DNA of 64,000 nt from Pseudomonas cavernicola (lineage in GTDB: Bacteria > Pseudomonadota > Gammaproteobacteria > Pseudomonadales > Pseudomonadaceae): contig NZ_QYUR01000006.1 in NCBI RefSeq assembly GCF_003596405.1, positions 930,001 to 994,000 of the forward strand. The letters run 5' to 3'. Within the stretch, counting starts at the first letter, position 1, and every line of letters starts with the position of its first letter. Shown piece by piece: positions 46,040 to 56,384 of the stretch. The notes below the pieces were generated by a model. It was not told where the DNA came from. It made no database searches and saw nothing but the letters and a program-made list of their open reading frames with translations. The translations under genes were made by a program, and so were the position numbers.

Positions 46040-47122
46040 TCAATCGCCCAATGCGGCCAACTGATCGGCCTGGTATTCGCTGAGCAGTGGCTCGATCACC
46101 GCATCGACACCGCCGGCCAGCACTTCGTCCAGGCAATAGAGGGTCAGGTTGATACGGTGATCGGTGACCCGCCCTTGCGGGAAGTTGTAGGTCCGGATGC
46201 GCTCGGAGCGATCACCGGAGCCGACCAGCAGTCGCCGTGTATCGGAAATCTCCTTGTGCGCCGCGGCCTCTTGCTGGTCATTCAGCTTGGCCGACAGCCA
46301 GGACATGGCCTTGGCGCGGTTCTTGTGCTGCGAGCGCTCTTCCTGGCATTCGACGACGATGCCGGAGGGAATGTGGGTGATGCGGATGGCCGAGTCGGTC
46401 TTGTTTACGTGCTGACCACCAGCGCCTGAAGAGCGGTAGGTGTCCACGCGCAGATCGGCGGGGTTGATCTCGATCGCCTGTTGCTCATCCGGCTCGGGCA
46501 GCACCGCGACGGTGCAGGCCGAGGTGTGGATGCGGCCCTGGGACTCGGTCTCTGGCACCCGCTGCACGCGGTGGGCGCCGGACTCGAACTTCAATTTGGC
46601 ATAGACGTTGTCGCCTTCGACACGGGCGATGACTTCTTTATAGCCGCCGTGCTCACCAAGATTCTCCGAAAGAATCTCGACCCGCCAGCCACGCCGCTCG
46701 GCATAGCGCGAATACATGCGAAACAGGTCACCGGAGAAGATCGCCGCTTCGTCGCCACCTGTTCCGGCGCGCACTTCGAGGAAAACGTTACGGCCGTCAT
46801 TCGGATCTTTCGGCAACAGCATGCGCTGCAGACGGGCTTCCAGTTCAAGCAGTTGCTCTTTGCTCTGGGCAACCTCTTCCTCGGCCATCTCGCGCAGGTC
46901 TGGGTCGCTGTCTTTGAGCAGCGCCTGAGCGCCTTCCATGTCGGCCTGCACCTTACGGAACTCTTGAAAGGCACGAACCACCGGCTCAACTTCTGCGTAC
47001 TCCTTGGAATACGCACGGAACTTGTTCTGATCGCCGATGACCTCAGCATCCCCGAGCAGGGCGGTGAGCTCCTCGAAACGGTCGTGAAGAATGTCTAGTT
47101 TGTTCAGCAGTGAAGCTTTCAT
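46040..47122 (-). CDS. prfA: Peptide chain release factor 1
   Basis: A 360-aa RF1 that reads UAG and UAA. The codon-recognition motif PxT appears in the [17 protein letters not shown] region; the catalytic GGQ is in [18 protein letters not shown] (about residue 235), whose glutamine is the PrmC target. Its ATG overlaps the hemA TGA (ATGA), so it is translationally coupled to hemA. The hemA-prfA order is the standard one in proteobacteria. Confidence 0.96.
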   Translation of the reverse strand: MKASLLNKLDILHDRFEELTALLGDAEVIGDQNKFRAYSKEYAEVEPVVRAFQEFRKVQADMEGAQALLKDSDPDLREMAEEEVAQSKEQLLELEARLQRMLLPKDPNDGRNVFLEVRAGTGGDEAAIFSGDLFRMYSRYAERRGWRVEILSENLGEHGGYKEVIARVEGDNVYAKLKFESGAHRVQRVPETESQGRIHTSACTVAVLPEPDEQQAIEINPADLRVDTYRSSGAGGQHVNKTDSAIRITHIPSGIVVECQEERSQHKNRAKAMSWLSAKLNDQQEAAAHKEISDTRRLLVGSGDRSERIRTYNFPQGRVTDHRINLTLYCLDEVLAGGVDAVIEPLLSEYQADQLAALGD

Positions 47123-48396
47123 TGCAGGGGTTTATCCGTCGTACCCTCGTCGAGGGCAAAGAGTTCCTGGGCCACGGCCAGCGCGTCGACGCGGCCATCA
47201 GCGGAAAGTTTTTTCAGTTGCACACTCGGCGCATGCAGCAGCTTATTGGTCAAGCCACGCGCCAGTTGGGCCATGGCCTCCTCTGCCGAGCTGCCGTTGG
47301 CCAGCAGGCGCTGCGCCTTGGCCAGCTCCTCGTCGCGCAGGCGCTCGGCCTGTTGGCGATAAGCCTTGAGCACATCCACAGCGGCCAGCGCGCGCAGGCG
47401 CGACATGAAGTCTTCGGTGCCCGCCGCTACCAGTTCTTCTGCGGCCTGCGCGGCGCCCTGGCGACTCTTTAGATTTTCCGCGATGACTTCGTGCAGATCA
47501 TCGACACTATACAAATAGATGTCATCCAGCTCGCCGACTTCCGGTTCGATATCGCGCGGGACGGCGATGTCGACCATAAAGATCGGTTTGTGCTTGCGCA
47601 GCTTAAGCGCGCTCTCGACCGCGCCCTTGCCGAGAATCGGCAACTGGCTGGCGGTGGAGCTGATGACAATATCGCTGTTGACCAGCTCGTGGGGTATCTC
47701 CGAAAGCAGCACCGCATGGGCGCCGAACTGTTCCGCCAACTGACTGGCGCGCTCCAGGGTGCGGTTGGCCACGACAATCCGCTTGACGCCCTGCTCGTGC
47801 AAGTGCCGCGCGACCAAGGTGATGGTCTCACCGGCGCCGATCAGCAGCGCCTGGCTGCGATGCAAATCACTGAAGATCTGCTTAGCCAGGCTGACCGCGG
47901 CGAAAGCCACCGACACCGGGTTCTCGCCAATCGCGGTATCGGTCCGCACCAGCTTGGCGGTACTGAAGGTCGCCTGGAATAGCCGCCCAAGCAATGGGCC
48001 AACGGTGCCGGCCTCACGCGCCACGGCGTAAGCGGACTTCATCTGCCCGAGGATCTGCGGCTCGCCGAGCACCATGGAATCGAGGCCAGAGGCCACGCGC
48101 ATCATGTGCCGTACCGCCGAATCGTCCTGGTGCACGTAGGCGCAAGCGCGCAACTCCTCCAGGTTGAGCTGGTGGTACTCGGCCAGCCAAGCCAACACCG
48201 CATCAGCCGTCAGGCTGTCCTGTTCGATATAAAGCTCACTGCGGTTGCAGGTCGACAGGATCGCCGCCTCGCGACTTTCGGTGCGCTGGCAAAGCTGCTG
48301 CAAGGCCTCAACCAACTGCTCGGGAGTGAAAGCCACGCGTTCGCGGACGTCCACCGAGGCGGTTTTGTGATTGATACCGAGGGCAAGAAAGGCCAT
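47119..48396 (-). CDS. hemA: Glutamyl-tRNA reductase
   Basis: A 425-aa enzyme reducing Glu-tRNA to glutamate-1-semialdehyde, the first committed step of tetrapyrrole synthesis. [17 protein letters not shown] is the N-terminal domain start; the catalytic Cys is in [10 protein letters not shown] (about residue 50); the NADPH motif [17 protein letters not shown] is near 187. The start at 48396 ([12 protein letters not shown]) fits the family length. It heads the hemA-prfA-prmC-moeB-murI operon and is divergent from the TPR lipoprotein gene; the 186-bp gap must carry both promoters. Confidence 0.96.
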   Translation of the reverse strand: MAFLALGINHKTASVDVRERVAFTPEQLVEALQQLCQRTESREAAILSTCNRSELYIEQDSLTADAVLAWLAEYHQLNLEELRACAYVHQDDSAVRHMMRVASGLDSMVLGEPQILGQMKSAYAVAREAGTVGPLLGRLFQATFSTAKLVRTDTAIGENPVSVAFAAVSLAKQIFSDLHRSQALLIGAGETITLVARHLHEQGVKRIVVANRTLERASQLAEQFGAHAVLLSEIPHELVNSDIVISSTASQLPILGKGAVESALKLRKHKPIFMVDIAVPRDIEPEVGELDDIYLYSVDDLHEVIAENLKSRQGAAQAAEELVAAGTEDFMSRLRALAAVDVLKAYRQQAERLRDEELAKAQRLLANGSSAEEAMAQLARGLTNKLLHAPSVQLKKLSADGRVDALAVAQELFALDEGTTDKPLQ

Positions 48397-48582
48397 GCAG
48401 GGTCGCTGACGGGAACGGGAAGCCGGCAATTGTCCTACTTCACTAGATTGAGAACAACCACTGCTCACTATTGTCCTAATAGCCAGTACCCACTGCAAAC
48501 CATAGATAGGCCCTTGCCCCATGGGTTTGCCCAACGGCTTGTGTCATGATGATCCGACCGCAGGTAAGTCGCCCTTTCCTCT

Positions 48583-50313
48583 ATGAATAAATCTTTCCCG
48601 TTGCTCGCCGCCCTCCTGTTCTTAAGCGGCTGTCAAACATTGAGCCCCTCCGCACCGGATGGCACCCCACCTGTGGAGGATGTCACGCCAGCGCCTGCTC
48701 CAGCCAAGCCGCAAGTGTATGGCTCGTTCAGCCAGGAAACGCTGTTCTCCCTGCTCACCGCCGAGCTGGCCGGACAACGCAATCGCTTCGATATCGCCCT
48801 CGGCAACTATGTGCAACAGGCCAACGCGACCCAGGATGCCGGTGTCGCCGAGCGCGGTTTTCGCATCGCCGAATATCTCGGCGCCGACCAGGCCGCGCTG
48901 GATACCTCGCTGATCTGGGCGAAAAATGCCCCAAGCAGCCTAGACGCACAGCGCGCTGCGGCTATACAACTGGCCCGCGCGGGGCGCTACGACGACTCCA
49001 TGACCTACATGGAGAAGGTGCTGCAGGCTCAAGGCGATACGCACTTCGACTTCCTCGCCCTCTCCGCCGCCGAGACCGATCCCGATACGCGTGCCGGCCT
49101 GCTGCAGAGCTTCGATCGCTTGCTGGTGAAATATCCGGATAACGGCCAGTTGCTGTTTGGTAAAGCCCTGCTGCTGCAACAAGACGGCCACCCGGATACC
49201 GCACTCAAACTGCTGGAGGATCAGCCAGCCGGAACACATGACGTCGCGCCACTGCTGCTCCGCGCACGCCTGCTGCAAGGCCTGAAACGCGGCGACGAGG
49301 CCGTGCCGCTGCTGGAAAAAGGCATCAAACAGCACCCGGACGACAAGCGCCTGCGCCTAGCCTACGCCCGCCTACTGGTCGAACAGGATCGCCTGGACGA
49401 TGCCAAGAGCGAGTTCGCAACCTTGGTGCAGCAGTTCCCGGATGACGACGACCTGCGCTTCTCCTTGGCCCTGGTCTGCCTGGAGGCCGAAGCCTGGCAG
49501 GAAGCCATCACCTATCTGGAACAATTGGTGGAGCGTAACAGCCATGTCGACGCCGCCCACTTCAACCTCGGCCGTGCCTACGAGGAACTGGGTGACAAAG
49601 ACAGCGCCCTCATCGAATTCGGCCTGGTCGGCCCCGGTAGCGACTACCTACCGGCACAACTACGCCAGAGCGAGATTCTGTTCGACAGTGGCCGCAGCGC
49701 CCAAGCTTCCCAGCACCTGGCCAAGGCCCGCGACAGCCAGCCTGACTACGCCATCCAGCTCTACCTGATCGAAACCGAAGCGCTATCCAACCGCGAGCAA
49801 TACGATGCAGCCTGGCGAGTCATCCAGCAGGCTCTGGAACAGTTTCCAGACGACCTCAACCTGCTCTACACCCGCTCCATGCTGGCGGAAAAGCGCAATG
49901 ATCTAGGCCAACTGGAGAAGGATCTGCGCTTTATCCTGGCGCGCGAGCCGGACAACGCCATGGCCCTCAACGCCCTCGGCTACACCCTGGCCGACCGCAC
50001 CACGCGCTACGCCGAAGGCAAAGCCCTGATCGAAAAAGCGCATCAACTGAGCCCGGATGATCCTGCGATTCTCGACAGCCTCGGCTGGGCGAACTTTCGC
50101 CTGGGCAATCTCGATGAGGCTGAACGCTTGCTGCGACAAGCTCTGGAGCGCTACCCCGACGCAGAAGTCGCCGCCCACCTGGGCGAAGTGCTGTGGGCCA
50201 ATGGCAAACAGCGTGAGGCGCGGCAAGTCTGGACTAACGCCCTGAAAGGACAACCCGACAACAGCATCCTGCGCGGCACCCTGCTGCGTCTGACTGGCTC
50301 CGAGAAACTTTAA
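48583..50313 (+). CDS. Tetratricopeptide-repeat outer-membrane lipoprotein
   Basis: A 576-aa protein. MNKSFPLLAALLFLSGCQTL carries a lipobox with Cys17. The rest is helical with many TPR units (for example DAAHFNLGRAYEELGDKDSALIEF and PAILDSLGWANFRLGNLDEAERLLRQALERYPDAEV). It would act as a periplasmic interaction scaffold. It is directly followed by lolB (three-base gap), as I recall for PA4667-PA4668. A link to lipoprotein sorting or envelope assembly is suggested by context only. Confidence 0.9.
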   Translation: MNKSFPLLAALLFLSGCQTLSPSAPDGTPPVEDVTPAPAPAKPQVYGSFSQETLFSLLTAELAGQRNRFDIALGNYVQQANATQDAGVAERGFRIAEYLGADQAALDTSLIWAKNAPSSLDAQRAAAIQLARAGRYDDSMTYMEKVLQAQGDTHFDFLALSAAETDPDTRAGLLQSFDRLLVKYPDNGQLLFGKALLLQQDGHPDTALKLLEDQPAGTHDVAPLLLRARLLQGLKRGDEAVPLLEKGIKQHPDDKRLRLAYARLLVEQDRLDDAKSEFATLVQQFPDDDDLRFSLALVCLEAEAWQEAITYLEQLVERNSHVDAAHFNLGRAYEELGDKDSALIEFGLVGPGSDYLPAQLRQSEILFDSGRSAQASQHLAKARDSQPDYAIQLYLIETEALSNREQYDAAWRVIQQALEQFPDDLNLLYTRSMLAEKRNDLGQLEKDLRFILAREPDNAMALNALGYTLADRTTRYAEGKALIEKAHQLSPDDPAILDSLGWANFRLGNLDEAERLLRQALERYPDAEVAAHLGEVLWANGKQREARQVWTNALKGQPDNSILRGTLLRLTGSEKL

Positions 50314-50316
50314 TCC

Positions 50317-50949
50317 ATGCGTTTGCGCCTCCTCATCGTTATCAGCCTGATCACCCTACTCAGCGGCTGCGCCGGTCTCACCCCCCACGAATCACTGGAA
50401 GGCCAGGGTGATCCCGCCCGCTGGCAAGCCCACAAACAGCGGATCAGCACGCTGGATGCGTGGCAGATCAGCGGCAAGGTTGGCATCCGTGCTCCACGTG
50501 GCGCCGGCAAAACAGAAAGCGGTAGCGCCACCTTGTTCTGGCTGCAACGCCAGGACTACTACGACATCCGCCTGTCCGGCCCGCTGGGCCGTGGCGCCGC
50601 GCGCCTGACCGGTCATCCAGGTGCGGTGACGCTGGAAGTGGCCAACCAGGGTCGTTATCAAGCAGACTCACCCGAAGCGCTACTGGAAGAACAGTTGGGC
50701 TGGAATCTGCCGGTATCCCACTTGATCTGGTGGGTGCGCGGCTTACCGGCACCGGCCAGCAAGAGCATCCTGACACTGGACAGCACAAGCCATCTCGCCC
50801 GCATGGAGCAGGACGGCTGGCAGGTCGAATACCTTAGCTACGCCGAGCAGAACGGCTACTGGCTGCCCGATCGCCTCAAGCTGCACGGCCGCAACCTCGA
50901 CGTCACTCTGGTGGTCAAGGACTGGCAACCGCGCCAGCTCGGCCTGTGA
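50317..50949 (+). CDS. lolB: Outer-membrane lipoprotein receptor LolB
   Basis: A 210-aa lipoprotein (lipobox LLSGCAGL) that receives lipoproteins from LolA and inserts them in the outer membrane. The LolB fold is visible: [49 protein letters not shown], then [20 protein letters not shown] and a C-terminal [17 protein letters not shown]. It lies between the TPR gene and ispE with 3-base and 1-base gaps, a tight operon. Confidence 0.94.
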   Translation: MRLRLLIVISLITLLSGCAGLTPHESLEGQGDPARWQAHKQRISTLDAWQISGKVGIRAPRGAGKTESGSATLFWLQRQDYYDIRLSGPLGRGAARLTGHPGAVTLEVANQGRYQADSPEALLEEQLGWNLPVSHLIWWVRGLPAPASKSILTLDSTSHLARMEQDGWQVEYLSYAEQNGYWLPDRLKLHGRNLDVTLVVKDWQPRQLGL

Positions 50950-50950
50950 C

Positions 50951-51802
50951 ATGCCCGCGATACGCCTGACACTGCCAGCTCCGGCAAAGCTCAACTTGAT
51001 GCTGCATATCCTCGGCCGCCGCGCCGACGGCTATCACCAACTGCAGACACTGTTTCAGTTCCTCGACTACGGCGACGAACTCAGCTTCGCCCTGCGCGAA
51101 GACGGCGGAATCCATCTGCACAGCGAAATCGCCGGCGTCCCCCATGACAGCAACCTGATCGTCCGAGCTGCGCGCCAACTGCAACAGCAAAGCGGCTGCC
51201 AACTCGGCGCAGATATCTGGCTGAACAAGCGCCTACCCATGGGGGGCGGCATCGGTGGTGGCAGTTCGGATGCGGCGACCACCCTGCTCGGCCTCAACCA
51301 CCTATGGGACCTGGGCTGGGATGGAAATCGCCTAGCCGCAGTGGGTCTCGGCTTGGGCGCTGACGTGCCAGTTTTCGTCCACGGCCACGCCGCCTTCGCC
51401 GAGGGCGTTGGTGAATGTTTGACCCCGGTTGAGCTAACCGAACCGTGGTTTCTCGTGGCCGTACCGCAAGTATCTGTCAGCACAGCAGAAATTTTCTCAG
51501 ACCCGGAGTTGACACGTGATACTCCGGCGATTACATTGTCGGCCGTTCTCGAGCGGGGCGGTCGAAATGACTGTCAGTCGGTGGTCGAGAAGCGTTACCC
51601 AGAAGTTCGTAACGCTTTGATCTTGCTAAACAAATTTGTTTCAGTTAGATTAACCGGCACTGGTGGTTGTGTTTTTGGGAGCTTCCCTAACAAAGCCGAA
51701 GCTGATAAAGTCGCGGCCCAACTTCCAGCCTCCCTGCCAGGGTTTGTTGCCAAAGGTAGTAACATTTCGATGTTGCACCGCAAGCTACAAAGCCTGTCCT
51801 GA
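50951..51802 (+). CDS. ispE: 4-diphosphocytidyl-2-C-methyl-D-erythritol kinase
   Basis: A 283-aa GHMP kinase of the MEP isoprenoid pathway. [28 protein letters not shown] is the N-terminal motif, [21 protein letters not shown] the ATP loop (about residue 96), and [12 protein letters not shown] the C-terminal glycine motif. It is followed by tRNA-Gln only 34 bases later, so the tRNA is probably processed from the same transcript. This lolB-ispE-tRNA-prs order is conserved among pseudomonads (recalled). Confidence 0.95.
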   Translation: MPAIRLTLPAPAKLNLMLHILGRRADGYHQLQTLFQFLDYGDELSFALREDGGIHLHSEIAGVPHDSNLIVRAARQLQQQSGCQLGADIWLNKRLPMGGGIGGGSSDAATTLLGLNHLWDLGWDGNRLAAVGLGLGADVPVFVHGHAAFAEGVGECLTPVELTEPWFLVAVPQVSVSTAEIFSDPELTRDTPAITLSAVLERGGRNDCQSVVEKRYPEVRNALILLNKFVSVRLTGTGGCVFGSFPNKAEADKVAAQLPASLPGFVAKGSNISMLHRKLQSLS

Positions 51803-51836
51803 GAAACGGATGCTCGGCATCCAGTTGCAACATTAC

Positions 51837-51911
51837 AGGGGCGTCGCCAAGCGGTAAGGCAGCAGGTTTTGATCCTGCCATGCGTTGGTTCGAATCCAGC
51901 CGCCCCTGCCA
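51837..51911 (+). tRNA. tRNA-Gln (anticodon UUG)
   Basis: A 75-nt cloverleaf: acceptor AGGGGCG / CGCCCCT, encoded GCCA end, anticodon loop TTTTGAT within GCAGG/CCTGC giving TTG, T-arm GGTTCGAATCC. It lies between ispE and prs without an obvious promoter of its own. Confidence 0.95.
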
Positions 51912-51957
51912 TTTTCTATACTCATCCAGGTATACCCTCAGCCGGCAGGTACTGCGC

Positions 51958-52899
51958 GTGTCCAAGATGATGGTCTTTACGGGGAATGCTAACCCCGATC
52001 TGGCGCGACGTATCGTACGTCAGCTGCATATCCCCCTCGGCGATGCCTCTGTTGGAAAGTTTTCCGACGGCGAAATCAGCATTGAGATCAACGAAAACGT
52101 CCGCGGCAAAGACGTCTTCCTGATCCAGCCGACATGCGCGCCAACCAACGACAACCTGATGGAACTGGTGGTGATGGCCGACGCCTTCCGCCGCTCCTCG
52201 GCTTCTCGAATCACAGCGGTAATCCCCTACTTCGGTTATGCACGCCAAGACCGCCGCCCGCGCTCTGCACGTGTAGCCATCAGCGCCAAAGTGGTGGCTG
52301 ATATGTTGACCGTCGTTGGCATTGACCGGGTTCTCACTGTCGATTTGCACGCCGATCAGATTCAAGGCTTCTTCGATATTCCCGTGGATAACATCTACGG
52401 CTCCCCGGTCCTCGTGGATGACATCGAAGATCAGCGCTTTGAAAACCTGATGATCGTCTCCCCGGATATTGGCGGCGTGGTGCGCGCGCGCGCCGTCGCG
52501 AAATCCCTTGGGGTTGATCTGGCGATCATCGACAAGCGTCGCGAGAAAGCCAACCACTCCGAAGTGATGCACATCATCGGCGATGTCGAAGGCCGTACCT
52601 GCATCCTGGTCGACGACATGGTCGACACCGCTGGCACACTTTGCCACGCGGCAAAAGCCTTGAAAGAACACGGCGCAGCCAAGGTATTCGCCTACTGCAC
52701 CCACCCTGTTCTCTCCGGCCGCGCCATCGAAAACATTGAAAACTCCATGCTCGATGAGCTGGTGGTGACCAACACCATTCCGCTATCTGCAGCCGGGCAA
52801 GCCTGCAAGCGTATCCGTCAACTGGATATCGCGCCGGTAGTCGCTGAAGCGGTTCGCCGTATCAGCAATGAAGAATCGATCAGCGCGATGTTCCGCTAA
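51958..52899 (+). CDS. prs: Ribose-phosphate pyrophosphokinase
   Basis: A 313-aa enzyme making PRPP from ribose-5-phosphate and ATP. I start at the GTG 51958 (reads [18 protein letters not shown]), which gives the usual 313-residue length and has CAGGT upstream. [18 protein letters not shown] and the PRPP-binding [13 protein letters not shown] are present. PRPP feeds the hpt and upp reactions encoded elsewhere in this window. The gene begins 46 bases after tRNA-Gln and ends at a strong terminator. Confidence 0.95.
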   Translation: MSKMMVFTGNANPDLARRIVRQLHIPLGDASVGKFSDGEISIEINENVRGKDVFLIQPTCAPTNDNLMELVVMADAFRRSSASRITAVIPYFGYARQDRRPRSARVAISAKVVADMLTVVGIDRVLTVDLHADQIQGFFDIPVDNIYGSPVLVDDIEDQRFENLMIVSPDIGGVVRARAVAKSLGVDLAIIDKRREKANHSEVMHIIGDVEGRTCILVDDMVDTAGTLCHAAKALKEHGAAKVFAYCTHPVLSGRAIENIENSMLDELVVTNTIPLSAAGQACKRIRQLDIAPVVAEAVRRISNEESISAMFR

Positions 52900-52931
52900 G
52901 GGCTAACCCCCTGGCCACATAGCGCAGAACG

Positions 52932-52961
52932 AAAAGCGCCCCGCCTCGTGCGGGGCTTTTT
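52932..52961 (+). terminator. Terminator after prs
   Basis: AAAAGCGCCCCGC, loop CTCGT, GCGGGGCTTTTT, about 30 bases after the prs stop. rplY therefore needs its own promoter or read-through. Confidence 0.9.
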
Positions 52962-53025
52962 GCCGAATCGCCCGAGCGCCGGTCGCAAGCGCTACGGGCG
53001 TTGTCGTTTATATTGGAGATACACC

Positions 53026-53628
53026 ATGAATGAATTTACTCTGAATGCCGAAGCGCGTTCCGACCTGGGGAAAGGTGCGAGCCGCCGCCTGCGTCGTCTC
53101 GCCAGCCAAGTTCCTGCCGTGATTTACGGTGGCGAGCAAGCTCCGCAATCCATCAGCCTGCTGGCCAAAGAAGTGGCCAAACTGCTGGAAAACGAAGCAG
53201 CTTTCAGCCACGTGATCAGCCTGACCGTTGACGGCAAAGCCGAAAACGTTCTGATCAAGGCCCTGCAACGTCACCCGGCCAAAGGCCACGTGCTGCACGC
53301 TGACTTCCTGCGCGTTGTCGCCGGCCAGAAGCTGACTGCTCACGTACCGCTGCACTTCATCAACCAGGAAACCAGCGTTGCCGTTAAGCAACAAGGTGCT
53401 GAAGTTTCCCACACCGTTGCTGAAGTCGAAGTTTCCTGCCTGCCGAAAGACCTGCCGGAATTCATCGAAGTCGACATGGCTAAAGTCGAAATCGGTCAAA
53501 TCGTTCACCTGTCCGACCTCAAAGCACCAAAAGGCGTTGAGTTCGTTGCACTGGCTCACGGTAACGACCTGGCTGTTGCCAACGTCCACGCTTCCCGCGT
53601 AGCTAAAGAAGAAGGCGCAGCCGAGTAA
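53026..53628 (+). CDS. rplY: 50S ribosomal protein L25 (general stress protein Ctc form)
   Basis: A 200-aa protein starting [24 protein letters not shown] behind TGGAGATACACC. The N-terminal ~95 residues are the L25 domain that binds 5S rRNA; the rest is the TL5/CTC C-terminal domain ([45 protein letters not shown]). Codon use is strongly biased, as expected for a ribosomal protein. It is followed by pth 32 bases downstream, a conserved pair. Confidence 0.95.
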   Translation: MNEFTLNAEARSDLGKGASRRLRRLASQVPAVIYGGEQAPQSISLLAKEVAKLLENEAAFSHVISLTVDGKAENVLIKALQRHPAKGHVLHADFLRVVAGQKLTAHVPLHFINQETSVAVKQQGAEVSHTVAEVEVSCLPKDLPEFIEVDMAKVEIGQIVHLSDLKAPKGVEFVALAHGNDLAVANVHASRVAKEEGAAE

Positions 53629-53660
53629 TTACTCGCTTCGTCTGAGGAAGGGCTCCTGTC

Positions 53661-54245
53661 GTGACTGCCGTGCAACTGATCGTCGGCCTGGGTAATCCAG
53701 GCGCTGAATACGAACAGACCCGGCATAACGCAGGGGCCCTTTTTGTTGAGCGCCTGGCAGCGGCCCACCGGGTCAATCTAGCTGTAGAGCGCAAGTTTTT
53801 TGGCCTGACGGCAAGGTTCAGCCACCAAGGCCACGACATTCGTCTGCTTATCCCGACTACCTTCATGAATCGCAGCGGCCAAGCCGTAGCGGCGCTGGCG
53901 AGTTTTTACCGGATTCCGGTAGAGGCCATTCTGGTAGCGCACGACGAACTCGATTTGCCGCCCGGTGTCGCCAGGTTCAAACAAGGCGGCGGCCACGGTG
54001 GGCACAACGGGTTGCGCGACATCATCGCCCAATTCGGCAATCAGAATACCTTTCACCGCCTGCGGCTCGGCATCGGCCACCCGGGCGACAGTAGCAAGGT
54101 AACTGGCTTCGTCCTCGGCCGTGCACCACGTGCCGAACAGGAAAAGCTGGATGCCAGCATCGACTTTGCCCTCGGCGTGCTGCCGGAGGTTTACGCCGGG
54201 CATTGGAACCGTGCGATGAAACTCCTGCACAGCCAGAAGGCCTGA
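53661..54245 (+). CDS. pth: Peptidyl-tRNA hydrolase
   Basis: A 194-aa enzyme recycling peptidyl-t[27 protein letters not shown] holds the conserved Asn and catalytic His; [12 protein letters not shown] and [28 protein letters not shown] complete the active site. The start is the GTG 53661, with AGGAAGG nine bases upstream. It is in a run rplY-pth-ychF on the same strand. Confidence 0.95.
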   Translation: MTAVQLIVGLGNPGAEYEQTRHNAGALFVERLAAAHRVNLAVERKFFGLTARFSHQGHDIRLLIPTTFMNRSGQAVAALASFYRIPVEAILVAHDELDLPPGVARFKQGGGHGGHNGLRDIIAQFGNQNTFHRLRLGIGHPGDSSKVTGFVLGRAPRAEQEKLDASIDFALGVLPEVYAGHWNRAMKLLHSQKA

Positions 54246-54285
54246 ATACTCTTTTTAAGCGATTCATCTCCGCGAGGGATACACC

Positions 54286-55383
54286 ATGGGATTCAACTGC
54301 GGCATCGTCGGCCTGCCCAACGTCGGCAAGTCCACCCTGTTCAATGCCCTGACCAAGGCCGGCATCAGCGCGGAGAACTTTCCCTTCTGCACCATCGAGC
54401 CGAACAGCGGCATCGTTCCGATGCCTGACCTGCGTCTCGACGCCCTAGCAGCCATCGTCAAGCCTGAGCGCGTCCTGGCAACGACCATGGAGTTCGTCGA
54501 CATCGCCGGCCTAGTGGAAGGCGCTTCGAAAGGTGAAGGCCTGGGCAACAAATTCCTCGCCAACATCCGCGAAACCGACGCCATTGCCCACGTGGTGCGC
54601 TGCTTCGAAGACGAGAACGTGATCCACGTGTCGAACAGTGTCGACCCCAAGCGCGACATCGAGATCATTGATCTCGAACTGATCTTCGCCGACCTCGATA
54701 GCGTCGAAAAACAGATCCAGAAGGCTCAGCGCAACGCCAAAAGCGGCGATAAAGAAGCCGTCGCCCTGAAAGACCTGCTGGAAAAACTGCAAAACCATTT
54801 CACCGATGGCAAGCCAGCCCGCACCCTCCTGAAAGACCTCAGCGATGACGAAAAGCAGCGCATCAAGTCCCTGCACCTACTGACCGTAAAACCGGTGATG
54901 TACATCGCCAATGTTGCCGAAGACGGCTTCGAGAACAACCCGTTGCTGGACGTGGTTAACGCCATTGCCGCCGCAGAAGGCGCGGTCGTGGTACCGATCT
55001 GCAACAAACTGGAAGCTGAAATCGGCGAACTGGAAGAGGAAGAGAAAGCTGAGTTTCTCGCTGACCTTGGCATGGAAGAGCCAGGCTTGAACCGCGTTAT
55101 TCGCGCCGGTTACCAGTTGCTCAATCTGCAAACCTACTTTACCGCCGGCGTGAAGGAAGTTCGCGCCTGGACCGTACGCATCGGCGCCACGGCACCGCAA
55201 GCCGCCGCAGTGATTCACACCGACTTCGAGAAAGGTTTTATCCGCGCCGAAGTGATCGCCTACGACGATTTCATCCAGTTCAAGGGTGAGGCCGGGGCGA
55301 AAGAGGCCGGTAAGTGGCGTTTGGAAGGCAAGGACTACATCGTCAAAGACGGCGACGTCATGCACTTCCGCTTTAACGTCTAA
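54286..55383 (+). CDS. ychF: Redox-regulated ATPase YchF (OLA1 family)
   Basis: A 365-aa Obg-like P-loop protein. G1 is [14 protein letters not shown]; the G4 position reads NKLE (ICNKLEAE) instead of NKxD, which explains ATP over GTP preference; the C-terminal TGS domain is [40 protein letters not shown]. It associates with ribosomes and regulates stress responses. It follows pth by 40 bases, a conserved neighbour relation. Confidence 0.96.
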   Translation: MGFNCGIVGLPNVGKSTLFNALTKAGISAENFPFCTIEPNSGIVPMPDLRLDALAAIVKPERVLATTMEFVDIAGLVEGASKGEGLGNKFLANIRETDAIAHVVRCFEDENVIHVSNSVDPKRDIEIIDLELIFADLDSVEKQIQKAQRNAKSGDKEAVALKDLLEKLQNHFTDGKPARTLLKDLSDDEKQRIKSLHLLTVKPVMYIANVAEDGFENNPLLDVVNAIAAAEGAVVVPICNKLEAEIGELEEEEKAEFLADLGMEEPGLNRVIRAGYQLLNLQTYFTAGVKEVRAWTVRIGATAPQAAAVIHTDFEKGFIRAEVIAYDDFIQFKGEAGAKEAGKWRLEGKDYIVKDGDVMHFRFNV

Positions 55384-55420
55384 GCGCTTGATCGCGCGCA
55401 TAAAATTTCAGAAGTTAAGC

Positions 55421-55449
55421 TTGACAGCCAAGCCTTACCAAAGAATAAT
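55421..55449 (+). promoter_or_regulatory. Sigma-70 promoter of tRNA-Met
   Basis: Consensus -35 TTGACA (55421-55426), 17-base spacer, -10 AATAAT (55444-55449), 11 bases before the tRNA 5' end. No GC discriminator is obvious. Confidence 0.85.
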
Positions 55450-55460
55450 GCGCGCCACTC

Positions 55461-55537
55461 GGCTACGTAGCTCAGCTGGTTAGAGCATAGCATTCATAAT
55501 GCTGGGGTCCGGGGTTCAAGTCCCTGCGTAGCCACCA
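55461..55537 (+). tRNA. tRNA-Met (elongator, anticodon CAU)
   Basis: A 77-nt cloverleaf GGCTACG / CGTAGCC with encoded ACCA; anticodon loop TTCATAA in GCA..TGC gives CAT; D-arm GCTCAGCTGGTTAGAGC; T-arm GGGGTTCAAGTCCC. The paired 5' end (no initiator mismatch) marks it as elongator Met. It is the integration site of the island that follows; its 3' half recurs at 63464-63512. Confidence 0.95.
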
Positions 55538-55545
55538 AACAAAAC

Positions 55546-55576
55546 AAGGGTTTACCGAAAGGTAAGCCCTTTTTTG
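55546..55576 (+). terminator. Terminator after tRNA-Met
   Basis: GGGTTTACC, tetraloop GAAA, GGTAAGCCC, then TTTTTT. It lies just inside the island boundary. Confidence 0.9.
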
Positions 55577-55615
55577 TTTGGGCGACAGACTACAAACAGA
55601 CTACAGGCCGACCAC

Positions 55616-56107
55616 CTAGCATCTTTTGCGGCTATCCCGTTCCCTAGCAACGGAACGGCAGCTTGGCCGGCAATGCGAGTCCTCACCCCCTACCACTTCA
55701 TTGACTTGCTTTCCTTCCCGAAGCCAGTTAACGATCGCTTCTGCCTCCAGTTGTTCTTCTTCCGTATAGTCGTTCAGCAAGTACCGGACCTTTCCCTCGT
55801 ACATTCGTCTTGCTAAATGTGGGGCTTCAACCTGTAAGCTCGGCCCCTTGGCCTCAAGAAGGACAAACTGCTCAAATTCAACCAGGGTCCCCTCTGCATA
55901 GGGATTCGCCCGCTTCTTCGGGTTGAGTCCGATCCAAGTGATCTTCCCGGCAATGCCATTGCTGCACGCTTCACTGCCAATCCCACCGATCCCGATTACG
56001 GCATCAAAATGGAGGTCACGAACCCTCCCCATGCAATCACGTACACCAAAGCGCCCCAGTTTATCGGGGTCGCCAGTATGAGTTCGCTTGTAGGTGAGTA
56101 TGCGCAT
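55616..56107 (-). CDS. Orphan island protein (163 aa), unknown
   Basis: MRILTYKRTHTGDPDKLGRFGVRDCMGRVRDL..., a mixed alpha/beta soluble protein with GIGGIGSEAC (glycine-rich) and ITWIGLNPKKR motifs and a charged C-terminus (NDYTEEEQLEAEAIVNWLREGKQ). I recall similar proteins only as hypotheticals near integrases. It sits between the attachment tRNA and the integrase remnant, where island cargo genes commonly lie. The ribosome site is weak. Defence or regulatory roles are possible; none is supported by motif. Confidence 0.65.
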   Translation of the reverse strand: MRILTYKRTHTGDPDKLGRFGVRDCMGRVRDLHFDAVIGIGGIGSEACSNGIAGKITWIGLNPKKRANPYAEGTLVEFEQFVLLEAKGPSLQVEAPHLARRMYEGKVRYLLNDYTEEEQLEAEAIVNWLREGKQVNEVVGGEDSHCRPSCRSVARERDSRKRC

Positions 56108-56135
56108 TAGAGCTCTCTAACCCTTAGGTGTGGTT

Positions 56136-56384
56136 TCAAGAGAGAACTATAGAATGGCCGCTCTGCGCCAAAGGGGAAAACTTGAGCGCGGATTCCAGGT
56201 GATCCGGTGACAGGTGCGCATAGCGCATGGTCATGGTGATCGAGGAATGGCCGAGGATTCGTTGCAGCCCGAGAATGTCCCCTCCCCCCATCATGTAGTG
56301 ACTGGCGAAGGTATGCCGCAGGATATGGGTTAGCTGCCCTGGCGTATCGAAGCCACAGCGCTCATAACCGGCCAGCACTCCCAC
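56136..56384 (-). pseudogene. Tyrosine integrase, C-terminal fragment
   Basis: About 82 residues of a phage integrase: LTHILRHTFASHYMMGG (Arg-x-x-His box), LGHSSITMTMRYAHLSPDHL (His and the catalytic Tyr). The N-terminal DNA-binding part and first catalytic Arg are missing. The open frame runs in a different phase into the replication gene fragment upstream, showing a deletion that fused the two. This sequence resembles integrases of Pf-type filamentous phages, which use tRNA genes. It cannot be active alone. Confidence 0.85.
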
